In this document: positions 9,532-24,500 of the stretch, piece by piece | Numbering within the stretch: position 1 is the first letter of the stretch | How the letters are laid out: the number at the start of each line of letters is the position of its first letter | Source: Metridium senile | Lineage: Eukaryota; Cnidaria; Anthozoa; Actiniaria; Metridiidae | Direction: 5' to 3' | Assembly (NCBI GenBank): GCA_949775045.1 | Contig: OX459103.1 | Coordinates: forward strand, 8,879,842 to 8,943,841 | Length of the DNA stretch: 64,000 nucleotides | Program-made: the position numbers and the translations under genes | Notes under the pieces: model-generated | Told to the model about the DNA's origin: nothing | The model's database searches: none | The model's input: the letters and a program-made list of their open reading frames with translations, nothing else

Positions 9532-12500
9532 TCAATCATCCATCGTCGGCCATTCGTCCAGCTTCTCTTTCTTTACCATTCCTTCCGTTAGTTTTTCCAG
9601 CCATCGAGGCAGCTCTCTCCTTAATGATAAACTAAGTACCCTTCGTCTTTTCCTATCGTATTCTTCCATCGCGTCGCTTTGTACTTCAGCCTCGCTGTCA
9701 CTGTCCTCGAAACCCATCATGCCGCCATCTTGGCTGTTAAAGAAATCTGTTTTTGTCAAGTCGGTAGGTTTGAATATTGAGACAGTCTTTCTGTGGCCGT
9801 TGAGGACTAGCACGATACCGGGGATGATTTCACCGAACTTGTCGACATTCATGACTTCTGTGCACCACTGGAGGTTCTCTGGGATTGACAGCCAGACGAA
9901 CTTGAAAAACATTCTGGCATTTTGCATGCTGCATGAAAGAGAAGATACATGAATAAATGAATGAATGAATGGATGGATCGGTGGGCGGATGAATGAACGA
10001 ATGAATAAATGAACGCATGGATCGATGGATGGAAGGAAGAATGTATGAATAATTGAATGAACAGATAGATCGGTGGGTGAAAGAACGAACGAAAGAACGA
10101 ATGAATAAATAAATGGATCGATGAACATGTGGATCGATGAATTAATGAATTAATGAATGGACGAATGATTGAATAAATGAATGGATTGATGATTTAATAA
10201 ATGAATGGATGGATAACTGAATCAGTATTTAAAACTACAAATTCAGGTTCGAGTTTCTGGCTCGAGCATATGCATGGATCATATGTGAACTGAGTTTGTT
10301 TGATGTGTTCTTCTCTCCTATGCCACGAGGTTTTTTCTCCGGGTTATCCGGTTTTTCTCCCTCCACAAAAATGAACATGTGAGCAGAGTTGTTTGTTGTG
10401 AATCTTGAATGTAGTGGTAGTGAGTGTGAGCAAACCTCACGGAAGACCCTCGACAAAGAGTGATGGTTGTAAAATATACATTTTTGTACATATATTTCAA
10501 GAGTGTTACTTGCGTACCTTTTAAATCCACCCACGATATCATCATAAGCCTGTAATAATGGTGATGCAGTCGCTTCATCTGTTGTCGCGCTGTCCAGCAG
10601 TAGCGTGACAGTCAGTTGACTGGGTGTTGCGTTACGCACTAGTGTTTTCTCGGTTGATTTGTTTAGTTCTATAAAACCCAACGCGTATTCTTGATGTGAT
10701 GGTTTTGTTTTACGTTTTTTAGGGTCTTTGTCTTGGGAATCGCTGTTGAGACAAATTCGAAAATAAAAGTGTAAAAATGAGAAGATTTTTAGGTCAACTG
10801 TTTTTATCGTGTAAGAAGAAAAGGAATTTTCTTAAAATGCGCGCGCGACATTGATTACCGTTGAATCTGGCTCCCTCACCTACACGCGCGTGCATGCTGA
10901 GGTGCACAACAAACTCAAAAATTCAAAAAATGCTTGGAATGTTTGGAATAAGAAGAATGATTGGAATGTTAAGAATGTAGGAATGACGTAATGATACGGA
11001 TTCATGAATGTTTTTTTTCAAATATTTGAAATTGTACACGATGCAGTTCTAGAAGTGTACAGCGCGCGAGATTGTGTTCGTTACTCACATGTAATAATAA
11101 TGCGCGCTCACTGGAACTTCTTTCTAGAGGTATTATATTTCTGGAAAAGTGATATGGATCTTTCTTCCTTCCTTCCTATCTTCCCTATGGATCTATACTT
11201 TGAGTTCCCGTTTACTCTTTATGATGAGTTGGGTTGCACTCACTGTTAAGTGTCCTCCTGAATGCAACGATTTACTCATTATTTTGAGCTCTATCTACTC
11301 AACCGTTTTTTACAGTGTATGAGAAGGGTCAGAATGAAATATCAATAAAAACGATTGATTGATTGGCTAGTTGATTTATCGATTGATTATTTGGTTAATT
11401 GATTGACTGACTGACTAACTGACTGACTGATTGATTGACTGACTGACTGATTGATTGATTGATTGTTTAATTGATTGATTGATTAGTTGGTTCATTAACT
11501 GATTGAAAAATTGATTGATTGAATTATTGACTGGTTGAATAATTGATTGGTGGATTGATTGATTGATTGACTGACTGTCTGACTTGATTGACTGGTTGAT
11601 TAGTTGATTGATATATTGGTCATTTGATTGATGGATTGATTGACTGTTTAACAGAATGGTTGATTGATTGACTGGTTGACTAATTGATTGATGGTTTGTT
11701 TGGTTGACTGACAGATAGATTAATTGACTGTTGGATTGATATGAGAGAGAGTTAATACTACAATTTTAACATCTAAAATGTATAGAACAGAGACCTATGG
11801 TAAACGTGCGTTTTCTACAGCTGCATGCACCAAGGCTGTGGAATCAACTTCCGCCTTGCCCAGCAAAGAATGTTTTTATTTAACTCAAATACCATTTGGC
11901 ATTATTTTTGAGATTGAATTTTATACGATTCTACACTATAATTAATACTAATTACTTGCATGTATATATGTATGAACCCTACCTATTTGAAAATAGTCAT
12001 TAATATCTTCTTGTATTTATATCAACTTTTAATTTTTTTGGAACAATTTATAATGGCATCGAGAATTATTGGGATGCACTAGAAATAAATTGTTATCATT
12101 ACTAAGAGGATCGATTGATTTGGCGTAAATCAGGACGCGTAGAATGGAAATGGTAATAATAATAAAAAGGAATGCGCAATCGATTAATGTTAAAAAGACG
12201 TTGACGTACCTTGGAAGAAAGACACTAACAGCACCAACAAACAACACAGCAACCAACATGGTGAACAAGGACAAACTTTCTTTCCTGAAAACAAGGATAC
12301 AGTTTAAAAGTGGCTCAAGCATTAAAAATATGATTGTTGTAGTCGGGATTCATGATTTTGCAAAATAAAATTTTTTTTTAGCCCACGCAAACTTATACAA
12401 ATTCTACTGATGAAGGCTAAAGATGTAGGCGAAACGTCTAATTAAAAATCATCAAATTTCATCAGAGCTAGACAACCTAATTCTTTTGTGGCTCAAGCAA

Positions 12501-15500
12501 TTTCATTGTATAGTATTTAATGCATTACCTTGTCGTTAGATAGTAAATATAGGAGAATACAGCTTTGACTCTGTTGATTATCCGGTAAAATGGACTCTTC
12601 AAAAAACAGATAAAATGAGTGTTATTTTAACTTACTTACTTTATTATTGTAATTGTCATTCATTCAATAAACAAGCAGGCAGGCAGGCAGGCAGGCAAGC
12701 AGGCAAGCAGGCAAGCAGGCAAGCAGGCAAGCAGGCAAGCAGGCAAGCAGGCAAGCAGGCAAGCAGGCAAGCAGGCAAGCAGGCAAGCAGGCAAGCAGGC
12801 AAGCAGGCAAGCAGGCAAGCAGGCAAGCAGGCAAGCAGGCAAGCAGGCAAGCAGGCAAGCAGGCAAGCAGGCAAGCAGGCAAGCAGGCAAGCAGGCAAGC
12901 AGGCAAGCAGGCAAGCAGGCAAGCAGGCAAGCAGGCAAGCAGGCAAGCAGGCAAGCAGGCAAGCAGGCAAGCAGGCAAGCAGGCAAGCAGGCAAGCAGGC
13001 AAGCAGGCAAGCAAGAATGTCATAACTTTTACAATATTTTTGTATATAAATATTTTTGAAAAATTTGTTTATAATGTCTAGACTACACTTACTGGGATTT
13101 CTTCATTATAGAAACCAGGAGTGTCAACCTTATGACTCAGTTTACCAGAACCACTGATAACGTTGTTCAAAACATTCCTGAGCCGCGCGGTCGGGTCAGC
13201 GGCGGCGTTGTCATTTACATGCCATCCCCCATCCAACCAAGTGTACCGCAGTTCACTGTTCCCAGCATTCCATACGATCGCAAGCTAGTACAAAAAGAAT
13301 CAAGAATCACATTTATCATCGCCATTGTTGTAGTTTTCGGCTTTCTGCGAACTCATTGCAAGACATTGCAACGGCTGGTTGTGAAATAATTTTGGCTGCC
13401 GTCAATTAAAAATAATTCACAACTAGCCGTTGGAATGTCTAAGCTCGCAGACAGCCAAAAACCGCAGTAGTGATAAGCATTATCGTAGCGTAGCCTGAGA
13501 AAACCGCCGTTCTTTCGCTCCTCTTCCCACCGCAGTAAAGAACGCGTGTTTTCTCTAGCCTGCGTCACACCCTGACTTTTTTCTTAATCATAATCACAAT
13601 CCTAATTGTTTTCATAATCACCCGGTAATCGTAACCACGATCGTAACTATTTTCATAATCACCATAATAGTAATCGTAACCCAAACAAAATGATCGTATC
13701 GTTATCAAAATCGTTATCATAATTACTATAATTTGATCGTACTGGCTATTTTCATAATCACCAAAATCAAAATCGTAACCACGTTCGTAATAAATGTTAT
13801 TACTTCCTAAATAATAATCGTAGCCATGATCGAAATCGTAACCATGTTATAATTGTTATCATAATTAACATAATTTTAATTCGTAACCACGATCGTAATT
13901 ATCTTCATAATCACAATAATCGTAATCTCAACCATGTTCATAACCGTTATCACAATCACATTAACTTTATCGTACTGGGGCTGGTTGTACGAAGGGTGGA
14001 TAAAGTTATCCGCGGATAAAAGTTATCCACTGCATAGGTTTTATGTAGATTTTATCCGCTGGATAAGGATTTATCCGGTGGATAGCGCTATTCAGGCTTC
14101 GTACAACCGGCCCCTGACTATTTTCATAATCACCAAAATTATGTAACCACGATCGTAAGTATTTTCATGATCACCATAATCGTAATCGTAAACATCATAT
14201 TCGTCACCATGATCGTAATAGTAACTAGCCTGCGTAGCAAGCGTTTCTTTTTTGGGGAACGGGAGAAAGTTGTTTTTTAGCTGTTTTGGGATAGCTGTGT
14301 TGCCGATATGGCCGCGCGAAACCTAAGACGAGTACAAAAAATCGTTTTTTTTGCTTTCGTCTTAGGTTTCGCGCGGCCATATCGGCAACACAGCTATCCC
14401 AAAACAGCCAAAAACCAACTTTCTCCCGTTCCCCCCAAAAGAAACGCTTGCTACGCAGGCTAAATAGTAACCTGGTAACCAAGATCGCTACGGTGATAAC
14501 AATGACCTCAATCATATGATGATCGTTATGATCGTCACCCGCGGTAATCGTAATCCTGGTAACAACATTGCAATTACCTTCAGTACAGTTTCGTTAACAT
14601 TAGTCGATTTTGGTAATCCTCCTCTCAAAGCCCCAGCTACACGGGTTTGTACGTCTTCATAGATGTACGTAAAATGGACACGTTCTGGAGGAAAGATGTT
14701 CTGTTGGGCGAACACTCGTAATTTTGTCTTTTCCTGCTCGTGTTTTCCTTTCGCTGTAAACAGTACGACACACAGTCTGAAACAAAGAGGGGACGACATG
14801 GTTTGATATAGCAGACCAGCAGGTTGGCTTAGGGGGTGTTTATATTGGACAAGGACAATCCTAGCACTAGGACCTACCTAGCAGGCGAGTCAACTTTATG
14901 TTTCGTTTACATGAGAACTTGCCGAAGTATATATTCCAATTATATCATAAGCGTTAGACTGCGAGAAGTCCCTATTTTTCCCTCCGGATGCAGAAAATTT
15001 TAAATTTAATTTCCTCTCCCATCGCTCCTTTCGCACCCAATCCCCGTTCGTCCGTGCTTTATTTAAATGATCATTTTTCTCTTGTTTTCCTCGGAATATG
15101 GAGGGAAAAGAAGGGACTGTTCACAGTCTACATCAGCGTTAATAAAGTGAGTGGTTACAAGTGCATGTAGAACACATGTTTCTCAACCCTAGAAAGCCGG
15201 TTATCTCTACTTATCCCGTTTACATGCATGCGCCAAGCATAACCCTAGTGCTAGGATCTTTCTATCTAATGAAATACGTCTTCTGTGTTTTCACGCGCTA
15301 ATGAAAACCGAGATGCGTTTGGGAGAATTCGAGTGCAGATCAGTCCAAACACGAGACGAAGTCGAGAGTTTGGATCTGCTCGAGAATTCTCCCAAACGTA
15401 TCGAGGTTTTCATAAGCCAGTGAAAAAATAGAAGACGTATTTCATTTCTTTTATAAAATAACAATCGCGCGAAAAGACGAAAACATTTTTTTGTTTGACG

Positions 15501-18500
15501 ATGTCCTTTCTCCCTACTATTTTCTCGAAACTGACCAATAAATGCGCGCGAAAGATCAAAACAACGGAAAAACTGACAGTAAAATAAGCACGCGCGCTTG
15601 AAAATGGCGTGAGTGTGTTTCACGCTCTCATGAAACACGGTTGTTTGACCAATCAACGCGCGCGTACTATCCCAATTATTTTATAAAGGATGATCTTTAG
15701 TGCTACCTAGTACCTCCGAAAGAAAACTACCAATACGCATGTAAATGGAATACAGTAAATGTATAGCGAATAGGTTAATTCGCTACGAAAAGCTGCCTTA
15801 TTACAACGATGTAAAGACTCACTTTCGTTGAGATCTAAATCTTTCTTCAGGGCAGAGATCGTTGAAGACTTTTTGGTTGGTAAGTCGAGGAAGAATAAGG
15901 TATCTATTGGCTTCCACAATCTCTCGTAGTTTGCCGCTCTTCAGCTCTGACCCCTGAAAACAGACATTATACATTTTTTTTTCAAAATAACTCGAGTAAA
16001 CAATTAAAGTGTTGCAGTCCAATATCGCAAAATATTGGATCGCCACGTGACTAAAATACGGAGATGTGATTGGAGGAATATTTGTGAGGTATTTAATAAT
16101 AATCATAATGATCAATAAATGTAATGAGGATGGTGATAATGGTCATTGATGACCAATAATAACGATGAAAATACATATCCATCTTTCGCGTAAACAAAGT
16201 TGTTGTTGTTCGTGCCCTCTTCCATATATGGTATAACCATCCATATTTGTTATCAAAATACAAAGAAATTGTGAGTATCTAAAAAAACTAACCTCAACCA
16301 CAACCTCAGGCACCGACTTCTCTTCCTTAAAGATCATCACTGTAGGAACATGGGCTTGTACTTTGAATTTCCTTCGTAATACTTCTCCATCCGATGTATC
16401 GGTACTGACAAAGCCAAATGAAAGTCTCTCCTGGTTTGTGAATGCTACAAGATTATATAGTAGAGATGGGGAGCTTTTTGACGAGAAGAGAGTGACTTTA
16501 GGCTTGTTATCTTGGGTGTCCAGGAATGTGTTGAGGTTCTTACTGGTAACCTGGAAATGAAAACAAAATATTTGGTATCATTGGTAATAATAATGATGAT
16601 GATTATGATGTTGGTGAAGGTAGTGGTAGTGATGGTGTAGACTACGAGTAGTCCTTCTTTTCCCTGAAGAATCAGTAATTTATAAAAGACGAGTGTTGTG
16701 GGATTCCTGTGGAGCGCAACAGTCGTTTTTTTAAATTACTGATTCTGGAGGGAAAAGAAGGACTACTCGTAGTCTAGTGATGGTGATGATGATGATGATG
16801 AAGGTAATGATGATGGTGGTGCTGCTGATGATTGTGCAGATGGTGAAGATGATTATAACGATGTTAGTGGTGGTGGTGGTGGTGCTGCTGATGATGATGA
16901 TAACGATGATAATTATGATGGTAGTGGTGATGATGATGATGATTTCAATTTCAATTCATGGGGTCATGATATCCTTAAAGGTGCGTATATCGTCGTATTC
17001 GTCAGAAAAGTGTTGAATGCTCTTCTCTATATCTCGAGGTTCGTCATTGATGGACGCCATCTTGTCTTTCATCGTGTTTAGTTCATGGGCGAACTCGGCT
17101 ACTTGCTTTTTAAGTTGGTCGTTTTCATTTTGTAAATCAGTGATTCCACTGCTCATATTTGTATTTACTTTAGTTTTTTTGGACATTCGAAATTTAGATA
17201 TTGACTTAACTAAATTTGGGAGCTCCTAAAATACACGTCCGTACTCACTCGTGTACTCACGTGTACGTGTACTCACGTGTGTGATGATGATGATGATGAT
17301 GGTAGTGATGGTGGTGATGATGATGATGATAATTAGGATGATGGTGATGATGATAATGATAAATATTTATGGTAGGGATAATGACAACTTGCAACACTTA
17401 CACTAGTAACAAGACTGCTAGGAAACAGCCCATTGACAAAACCTCTCAATGTCTTGACAGACACATGTCCAGTGAAATAATGTATCTGTCCCCTAATAAT
17501 GCCAACAATCTGTGGAACACGATCAACACCAAGTTTGTCACTTAACCGTGGACTTCTGTTTATGTTGACGACTCCAGTACCGACACCAAGGTTTTTGAAT
17601 TCACTCGCTGCCCTGTCCCACATGTCTTCAATCTGCATGCCTAGGGAATGAGAATTGGTTTGGAAATTATATTACAATGCTTGGATACAAGGTGAAGGGG
17701 GAGGGGCGTTCACATTATTTTCAGAAGCTTTATAGGTGTTTTTTTTTTGGGGGGGGGGGGGGGAATTGTTAGTAGTTGTATGCAGTTTTATAGGGGTTTA
17801 GTAATAAACTAAAATATAGGGGGGGGGGGGGGGTAATATTTAGAAAAGACAACAGGTGATTTTGCCAACCCTCCCTCCCTGAAGTGTCTTAACTAGCCTG
17901 GCCATGGTTTTAACCCAAGTCCAGTCACAGAACATTAGGCCACTGTGCCTTTCACAGACCGAATGAATAAACAAACGATTAAACATACTTATAAAACTCA
18001 CTAACAATTCATGAGAAATTGACAAAAGAAATAATAGCCGTGAAGAAGGTTGTATATAAGATACATAATCGTCCTGATTTCCAACTTGAATTTTCTTTTA
18101 TCTTGACAATTTTAGCAAAATATGAAAGAATTAATGTTGGAGTTTCATAAGTACTATACAATATTGTGTCTGATCAGTAAGAGATATATACATGTACAAT
18201 GTATATCATTGTATATCCCATACAGAACAGCTGATCATATTGTATATAATATATATAGTTATGTAATATTATTACTTACATGGTAAACACCAGTTGGACA
18301 CTATCTCCAGTATATAAGGTTTCTCGTAACTTGTCGGCACAACATGTGATTCATATGCTTGACTTGTAATGAAGTTTGACCTTGTGTGATGTGATGGTCC
18401 ATCAAAGTAGAAGCCAAAACCATTTCTTGCATCAAAGAAAGGATCTTGTCTTGATGGATGCTGGTTTGGTCCGTGGTGACCATATGTGTCATATTGATGC

Positions 18501-21500
18501 CTTTTTTCTTGGTCTGATAATGTCTAACATATATCAAATTATTTGATTGATGGTTATTGAATGTTTACTTAAAATGATTAAATTAAAAGATCAGAAGAAA
18601 AAGAAGCATAGAGAGGCATAATGGTCTAGTGGTCAGGGAACCGAATTCTGGGCCTAATGGTCTGGATTTCGATTCCTGGCCCGGCTGCATGGTTATGTTG
18701 TGTCTTTATTCTCTATGTGCCTCGAAACACACTCACGCCATAAGGACGTAAAGCTGGAGGTCCCGTCTGCCTTCACTCTAACTTCCTATATAAGGTGGAC
18801 ATAAACGATCCTGCTGTGCTCTTCGAAAAGAGCAGGGAATTGTCTCCCGGCACAGCAGTCAGGTCTCAAACCAGAGCATATAAGCCTTGAAGAGAGGGAC
18901 TGCTCTTACTATGGTAAATAAATAAATAGAAATGTAATAAAGTAGGAGTTTAGCTATAGCACAGGGAGTCTTACATACCTCATAAGCTGCATTAATCTGA
19001 ATAAACTTTTCTTGTGCATTTGGGTCTTTATTTTTGTCTGGATGCCTAAAAGATAATATCAATTTGAAACATACATGACAAATAACTGAAGAAAACGCAA
19101 ACTTAAAATGAATGAACTGCAGATGAATGTTGTTATGGTATGCTCTGGCCAGGCCAATGCTGACATGGTTGGGTTTAACAATGCTTCAGCTTTCCTTCAA
19201 AATTAGTTAGGGAGAAGGTGGAAGCAATTTTAAGGCCAAAATGAGGATTTTCACAACACATTTCTAAACAACTGTGTCCAAGACTGTAGTACACTTGTTC
19301 TAAGTGGTGCTATATTTGTTTTCATAAATAACACTTCCTATAAAATGCTGATTGTTTGTCTTCCACAGGAAAAAAATATGAAAAACCAAATCTGTTTTTA
19401 GTCGTTTTTTATCTGTTTTTTTCGAAATCCATATAACAAATGTTATCCAAATATGGTTTTTACCTGGTTTTTAAAAGATATCAATAAATAGCAATACAAA
19501 AAACAGTCCTGGTTTTCTGTAAATCCATGCTTAACCTGTTTTGCTTAAAAAACTTACTTGTTTTTAATAAAAACCAAAAATGGATTTAAAATATTTTTTT
19601 CCAGACATGTTTTTTTCAAAATTTCCAGATGTGGATTTTACAAATACCATGCCTGGATTGCAAAGAATCCAGTATAACAAATAACCAAGACTGGATTACC
19701 AGCTAACCAAATCTGGATTGTTTCAAACACCATGCCTGGATTGTAAACAATCCAGTATAACAAATAACCAAGACTGGATTACCAGCTAACCAAATCTGGA
19801 TTGTTTCAAACACCATGCCTGGATTGTAAACAATCCAGTATAACAAATAACCAAGACTGGATTACCAGCTAACCAAATCTGGATTGTTTCAAACACCATG
19901 CCTGGATTGTAAACAATCCAGTATAACAAATAACCAAGACTGGATTACCAGCTAACCAAATCTGGATTGTTTCAAACACCAAGCCTGGATTGTAAACAAT
20001 CCAGTATAACAAATAACCAAGACTGGATTACCAGCTAACCAAATCTGGATTGTTTCAAACACCATGCCTGGATTGTAAACAATCCAGTATAACAAATAAC
20101 CAAGACTGGATTACCAGCTCACCAAATCTGGATTGTTTCAAACACCATGCCTGGATTGCAAAGAATCCAGTATAACAAATAACCAAGACTGGATTACCAG
20201 CTAACCAAATCTGGATTGTTTCAAACACCATGCCTGGATTGTAAACAATCCAGTATAACAAATAACCAAGACTGGATTACCAGCTAACCAAATCTGGATT
20301 GTTTCAAACACCATGCCTGGATTGTAAACAATCCAGTATAACAAATAACCAAGACTGGATTACCAGGTAATCAAATCTGGATTGTTTCAAACACCATGCC
20401 TGGATTGTAAACAATCCAGTATAACAAATAACCAAGACTGGATTACCAGCTAACCAAATCTGGATTGTTTCAAACACCATGCCTGGATTGTAAAGAATCC
20501 AGTATAACAAATAACCAAGACTGGATTACCAGCTAACCAAATCTGGATTGTTTCAAACACCATGCCTGGATTGTAAACAATCCAGTATAACAAATAACCA
20601 AGACTGGATTACCAGGTAATCAAATCTGGATTGTTTCAAACACCATGCCTGGATTGTAAACAATCCAGTATAACAAATAACCAAGACTGGATTACCAGCT
20701 AACCAAATCTGGATTGTTTCAAACACCAAGCCTGGATTGTAAACAATCCAGTATAACAAATAACCAAGACTGGATTACCAGCTAACCAAATCTGGATTGT
20801 TTCAAACACCATGCCTGGATTGTAAACAATCCAGTATAACAAATAACCAAGACTGGATTACCAGCTAACCAAATCTGGATTGTTTCAAACACCATGCCTG
20901 GATTGTAAACAATCCAGTATAACAAATAACCAAGACTGGATTACCAGCTAACCAAATCTGGATTGTTTCAAACACCATGCCTGGATTGTAAACAATCCAG
21001 TATAACAAATAACCAAGACTGGATTACCAGCTAACCAAATCTGGATTGTTTCAAACACCATGCCTGGATTGTAAACAATCCAGTATAACAAATAACCAAG
21101 ACTGGATTACCAGCTAACCAAATCTGGATTGTTTCAAACACCATGCCTGGATTGTAAACAATCCAGTATAACAAATAACCAAGACTGGATTACCAGCTAA
21201 CCAAATCCCTCTGAGGCCCCTGAAAAAACGGCATGGCGTGACGATTTTGAACCCTATAAAGGGATACCACATGAAAAAAAAATTAAAAAAGAAAAAAAAT
21301 GTACGGATTCCAGTTCCTTTTATGATCCCCTGAACTGAGATAACTAGATATAGATACATTTTAGAATGTTTAAAATTAAGTTTAAAACCGTACTGAAAGG
21401 TGCAAAATCAATGATATATGCTTGTTTGTAAGTTCGTTAGGCTCGTTTGTTTTATTTGTTCGTCTGTTTGTTTGTCTATATGTCTATATGTCTGTTTGTT

Positions 21501-24500
21501 AGTTTGTTGTGCGTGTTTGTTTTATTTTTGATTGTTTTCCTTTTTTTTCTCTTCAGTCGGTCTGTCTGTTTGCTTCCTTTTATGTTGTTATACGAGTAAA
21601 TGATTGGGGTTCCTGTCTCAAAAATCATTAGCCAATCAAAGCGGAGATATTGAATCACGTGATTGAAATCAAATTTTGGCGCAGAGCGGCCATTTTAACC
21701 GTTTGCCTTGGGGGAATTACAAGTTACTTTTCTGTTAAAAATCATCCGTTTTTGATGTTTTAGTGTATTGAGCATTGTAGAAATACTTGGGAAATATTGC
21801 TTAATGTCCATAGCGGAAGGGAGAGTATGTTTTTGAGTTACAACAGCTGATTTACAAGACTTTCACAAGACTCGAAAATTTGTCAGCTCGAATCGACAGT
21901 TTCAAATCTTTGGTAAGTGTAATTTAGCATTACTTACATAATTATCAGAGTATTATTGTGTTATTACATTCCATTGACATTATTATGGACATCAGCAGTA
22001 TTTCAACTGTGTTTTAAAACATTGAAGCACGTACATACAGCCAAATCTTGCACGTTTGCCTTGCATATTTGAAAATTGCATTATTGCGAAAAATTACTAA
22101 CTAAAAGCACAGTAAAATAACTCAGTAATTTGCTTCTTTTATTACTTAGGTTGTACATTATTGGGTCCTTAATAAATCTACGAAAATGAATTGAACAGGA
22201 AAAGAGCATCTAAACTTGTAAACAGAGGCAATCAACGAGAGATAGATAAGTGATCTTGCATGGATTGATATATGTGCTTTTTCTTTGAAAGCACACACTT
22301 TGTAGAGGTTGTGCTAGACTGGTTATTCTATAACTAAGATAATCAATGAGTTAGACATTGAAAAAGTGATAACTTGATCGAAGAAGTTCATTAGGGGAAA
22401 AGGAGAGTCATTTTGGTAGGGAAAAGGCTTCTCAACTTTGGCGCCAAAATTTGCTTTATGATCAAAGTAATCTATAATACTACAATTATTATTTGAAATA
22501 CCTTGACTAAAGGATCTTTAAATTGAAGAAAACCTCTTAATTTGGCCATTTTGTTACTAAAAGTAGCAAATTAATGACAAAAAGAACAAAAAGAATTTTA
22601 AAATTTTGAATTTTGGTGCCAAAATTGTGATCTAAAAATCTCAAAAATTAAAAACATCTCAAAGTAAAAGTGATTTAGGGCCATATTACAAAGTGAAGTT
22701 GCCTTTTTGACCTTTGTCATAGACGCATCTGGCTTTTTTTTTGCTGTAGTATGTCACTTTGTTACAAAGCTCTTTCGCTTTTGACGTTTCTTCGTTTGAG
22801 CTTTGACATTTTATCTACAGGAGATTTGTCAGTACAATATCAAAGTCAGATTCAAAGGCATTTCTTGTGCACTATAGAGAAAGGACTGTTAACTATATAC
22901 ATGTGCTTTGATCAATCAATCCATCACTTTGTGCATGCATATTTACATGAAATATAACATCCATTCTTGCTGGAAATGTAAATAACTATATAACATAAAT
23001 ATATCTGAGGTTGTTGATTTATTTCAAGCAGTTTCATCTCCACAAGGCAACCTATTTAGTCTTAACTTTGATTATTTAAAACAACAATTCTAGTGCAAAA
23101 AATACATCCGTGAAATACAAATTATTAAATAGTGTAAAATAGTGCTAATAAAACAATAGAATTTGCATAAAATTGCACTAACTAGTATTATTAATGTTTC
23201 ACAGATATACTTTTTGCACTCTATTCAGTTATTAAACCTGACTGATGGTGATTTTCAAATATTGCAAAGAATTAAGTTCCTTTCGGATATACAGTTAGCA
23301 CTCTTTTAGAACAACGCAAAAACAATAGATTCAGTCTGATTTAAAAACTGGCTAATCATTGTAATCTGTGCCAAATTAAAGTTAAGATGTAAAACAAATC
23401 ACTTTCTGGAGAGAAAACGCTGGAAACCAATCACTAAACCTTTATCCAAAAGAGAGGAAATATTTACCTGCAAGAACATCATATTTTAAAACAAAGAAAT
23501 GAATTATTTTAGAAGCCACTTTTCATGGTATACATGTAAAATGCATACAAGACAGTGGTGGATTGTTTATAGTTACTAGTCCTTTCTCTATAGTGTGCAA
23601 GGAACACCTTTGGATCTGACCTTGACTTATTGTCGCTCTTGGCCACTGTGAACAAGAGTGGCAATAAAAAAGTCAAAATGAAAAAAGAAAAATGTTCAAC
23701 AGAAAAACGTCAAAAGCAAAATTGTTCTGTGACAAGTTGCAATGGGGCAAAGTGTTTTGTGACAAAGTGACAAAATCAATTCTAACTAAAGTCAGATGTG
23801 TCAATGACAAAGGTAAAATAGACAACTTTGTAATATGCCCCTAAATCATTTTTAATTTTGGACTTCTTGATTTTTTCACTGAATTTTTAACTCCTGCTCT
23901 CAGGCAGCATACAATCAATGCTCCACATAAAACCTCAAAATCAACATTTTTATTTAAAACGTATAAGTCCAAAACTTCATACTACTTTGCCATCATTTTT
24001 GAATTATTTCAATCAGTAAATGCTTTTCTTGACACCACGGGCCATTACTCAAAAACTAAGCATTTTATCAAAACAGAAGACACAGTTTTAAAGATACATA
24101 TGTACTGGTTGACATAACTCAAAAATCATGGCAAAGCAGTTTAATAAGAACTTTTTGACTTAAATACGTTTTTTATCAACTCGCAAATGAAAGCGTTCAA
24201 TTTTGGGGTTTTCTTGTAGCACATTAGATATCATTAATCTGAGAAAAGAAAGGGCCAAACTCTTGCTGAAAAAAACAGCTGAAATATCACTGAATCAATC
24301 TCTGGTTTAAAGAGAATTTTAACCTATGATAAGTGTTAGTCTACAATTAAAATCCCTGACCCAGGATGAGTAAATCCTAGGTTAAAAAATGCATTGATCA
24401 AATGGGAAACTAACCCTGGATTTACTCATCCTGGGTCAGGGATTTTAATCAAGTACTAATTGTAGAGTTTTAGTTATTAAACAAATACATCTATTTAGCT

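Noticed and set aside
12615..13025. ORFs in several frames over the AGRQAGKQ / PACLLACL repeat
   Set aside because: Explained wholly by the 8-bp minisatellite; stop-free in multiple frames at once.
16777..17016. Met/Val-rich ORF
   Set aside because: Translation of a GATG/GGTG microsatellite in a DNAJC16 intron.
19640..21208. Regular array resembling a CRISPR locus
   Set aside because: There are no unique spacers; the whole 83-bp unit is repeated, and the context is an animal intron.
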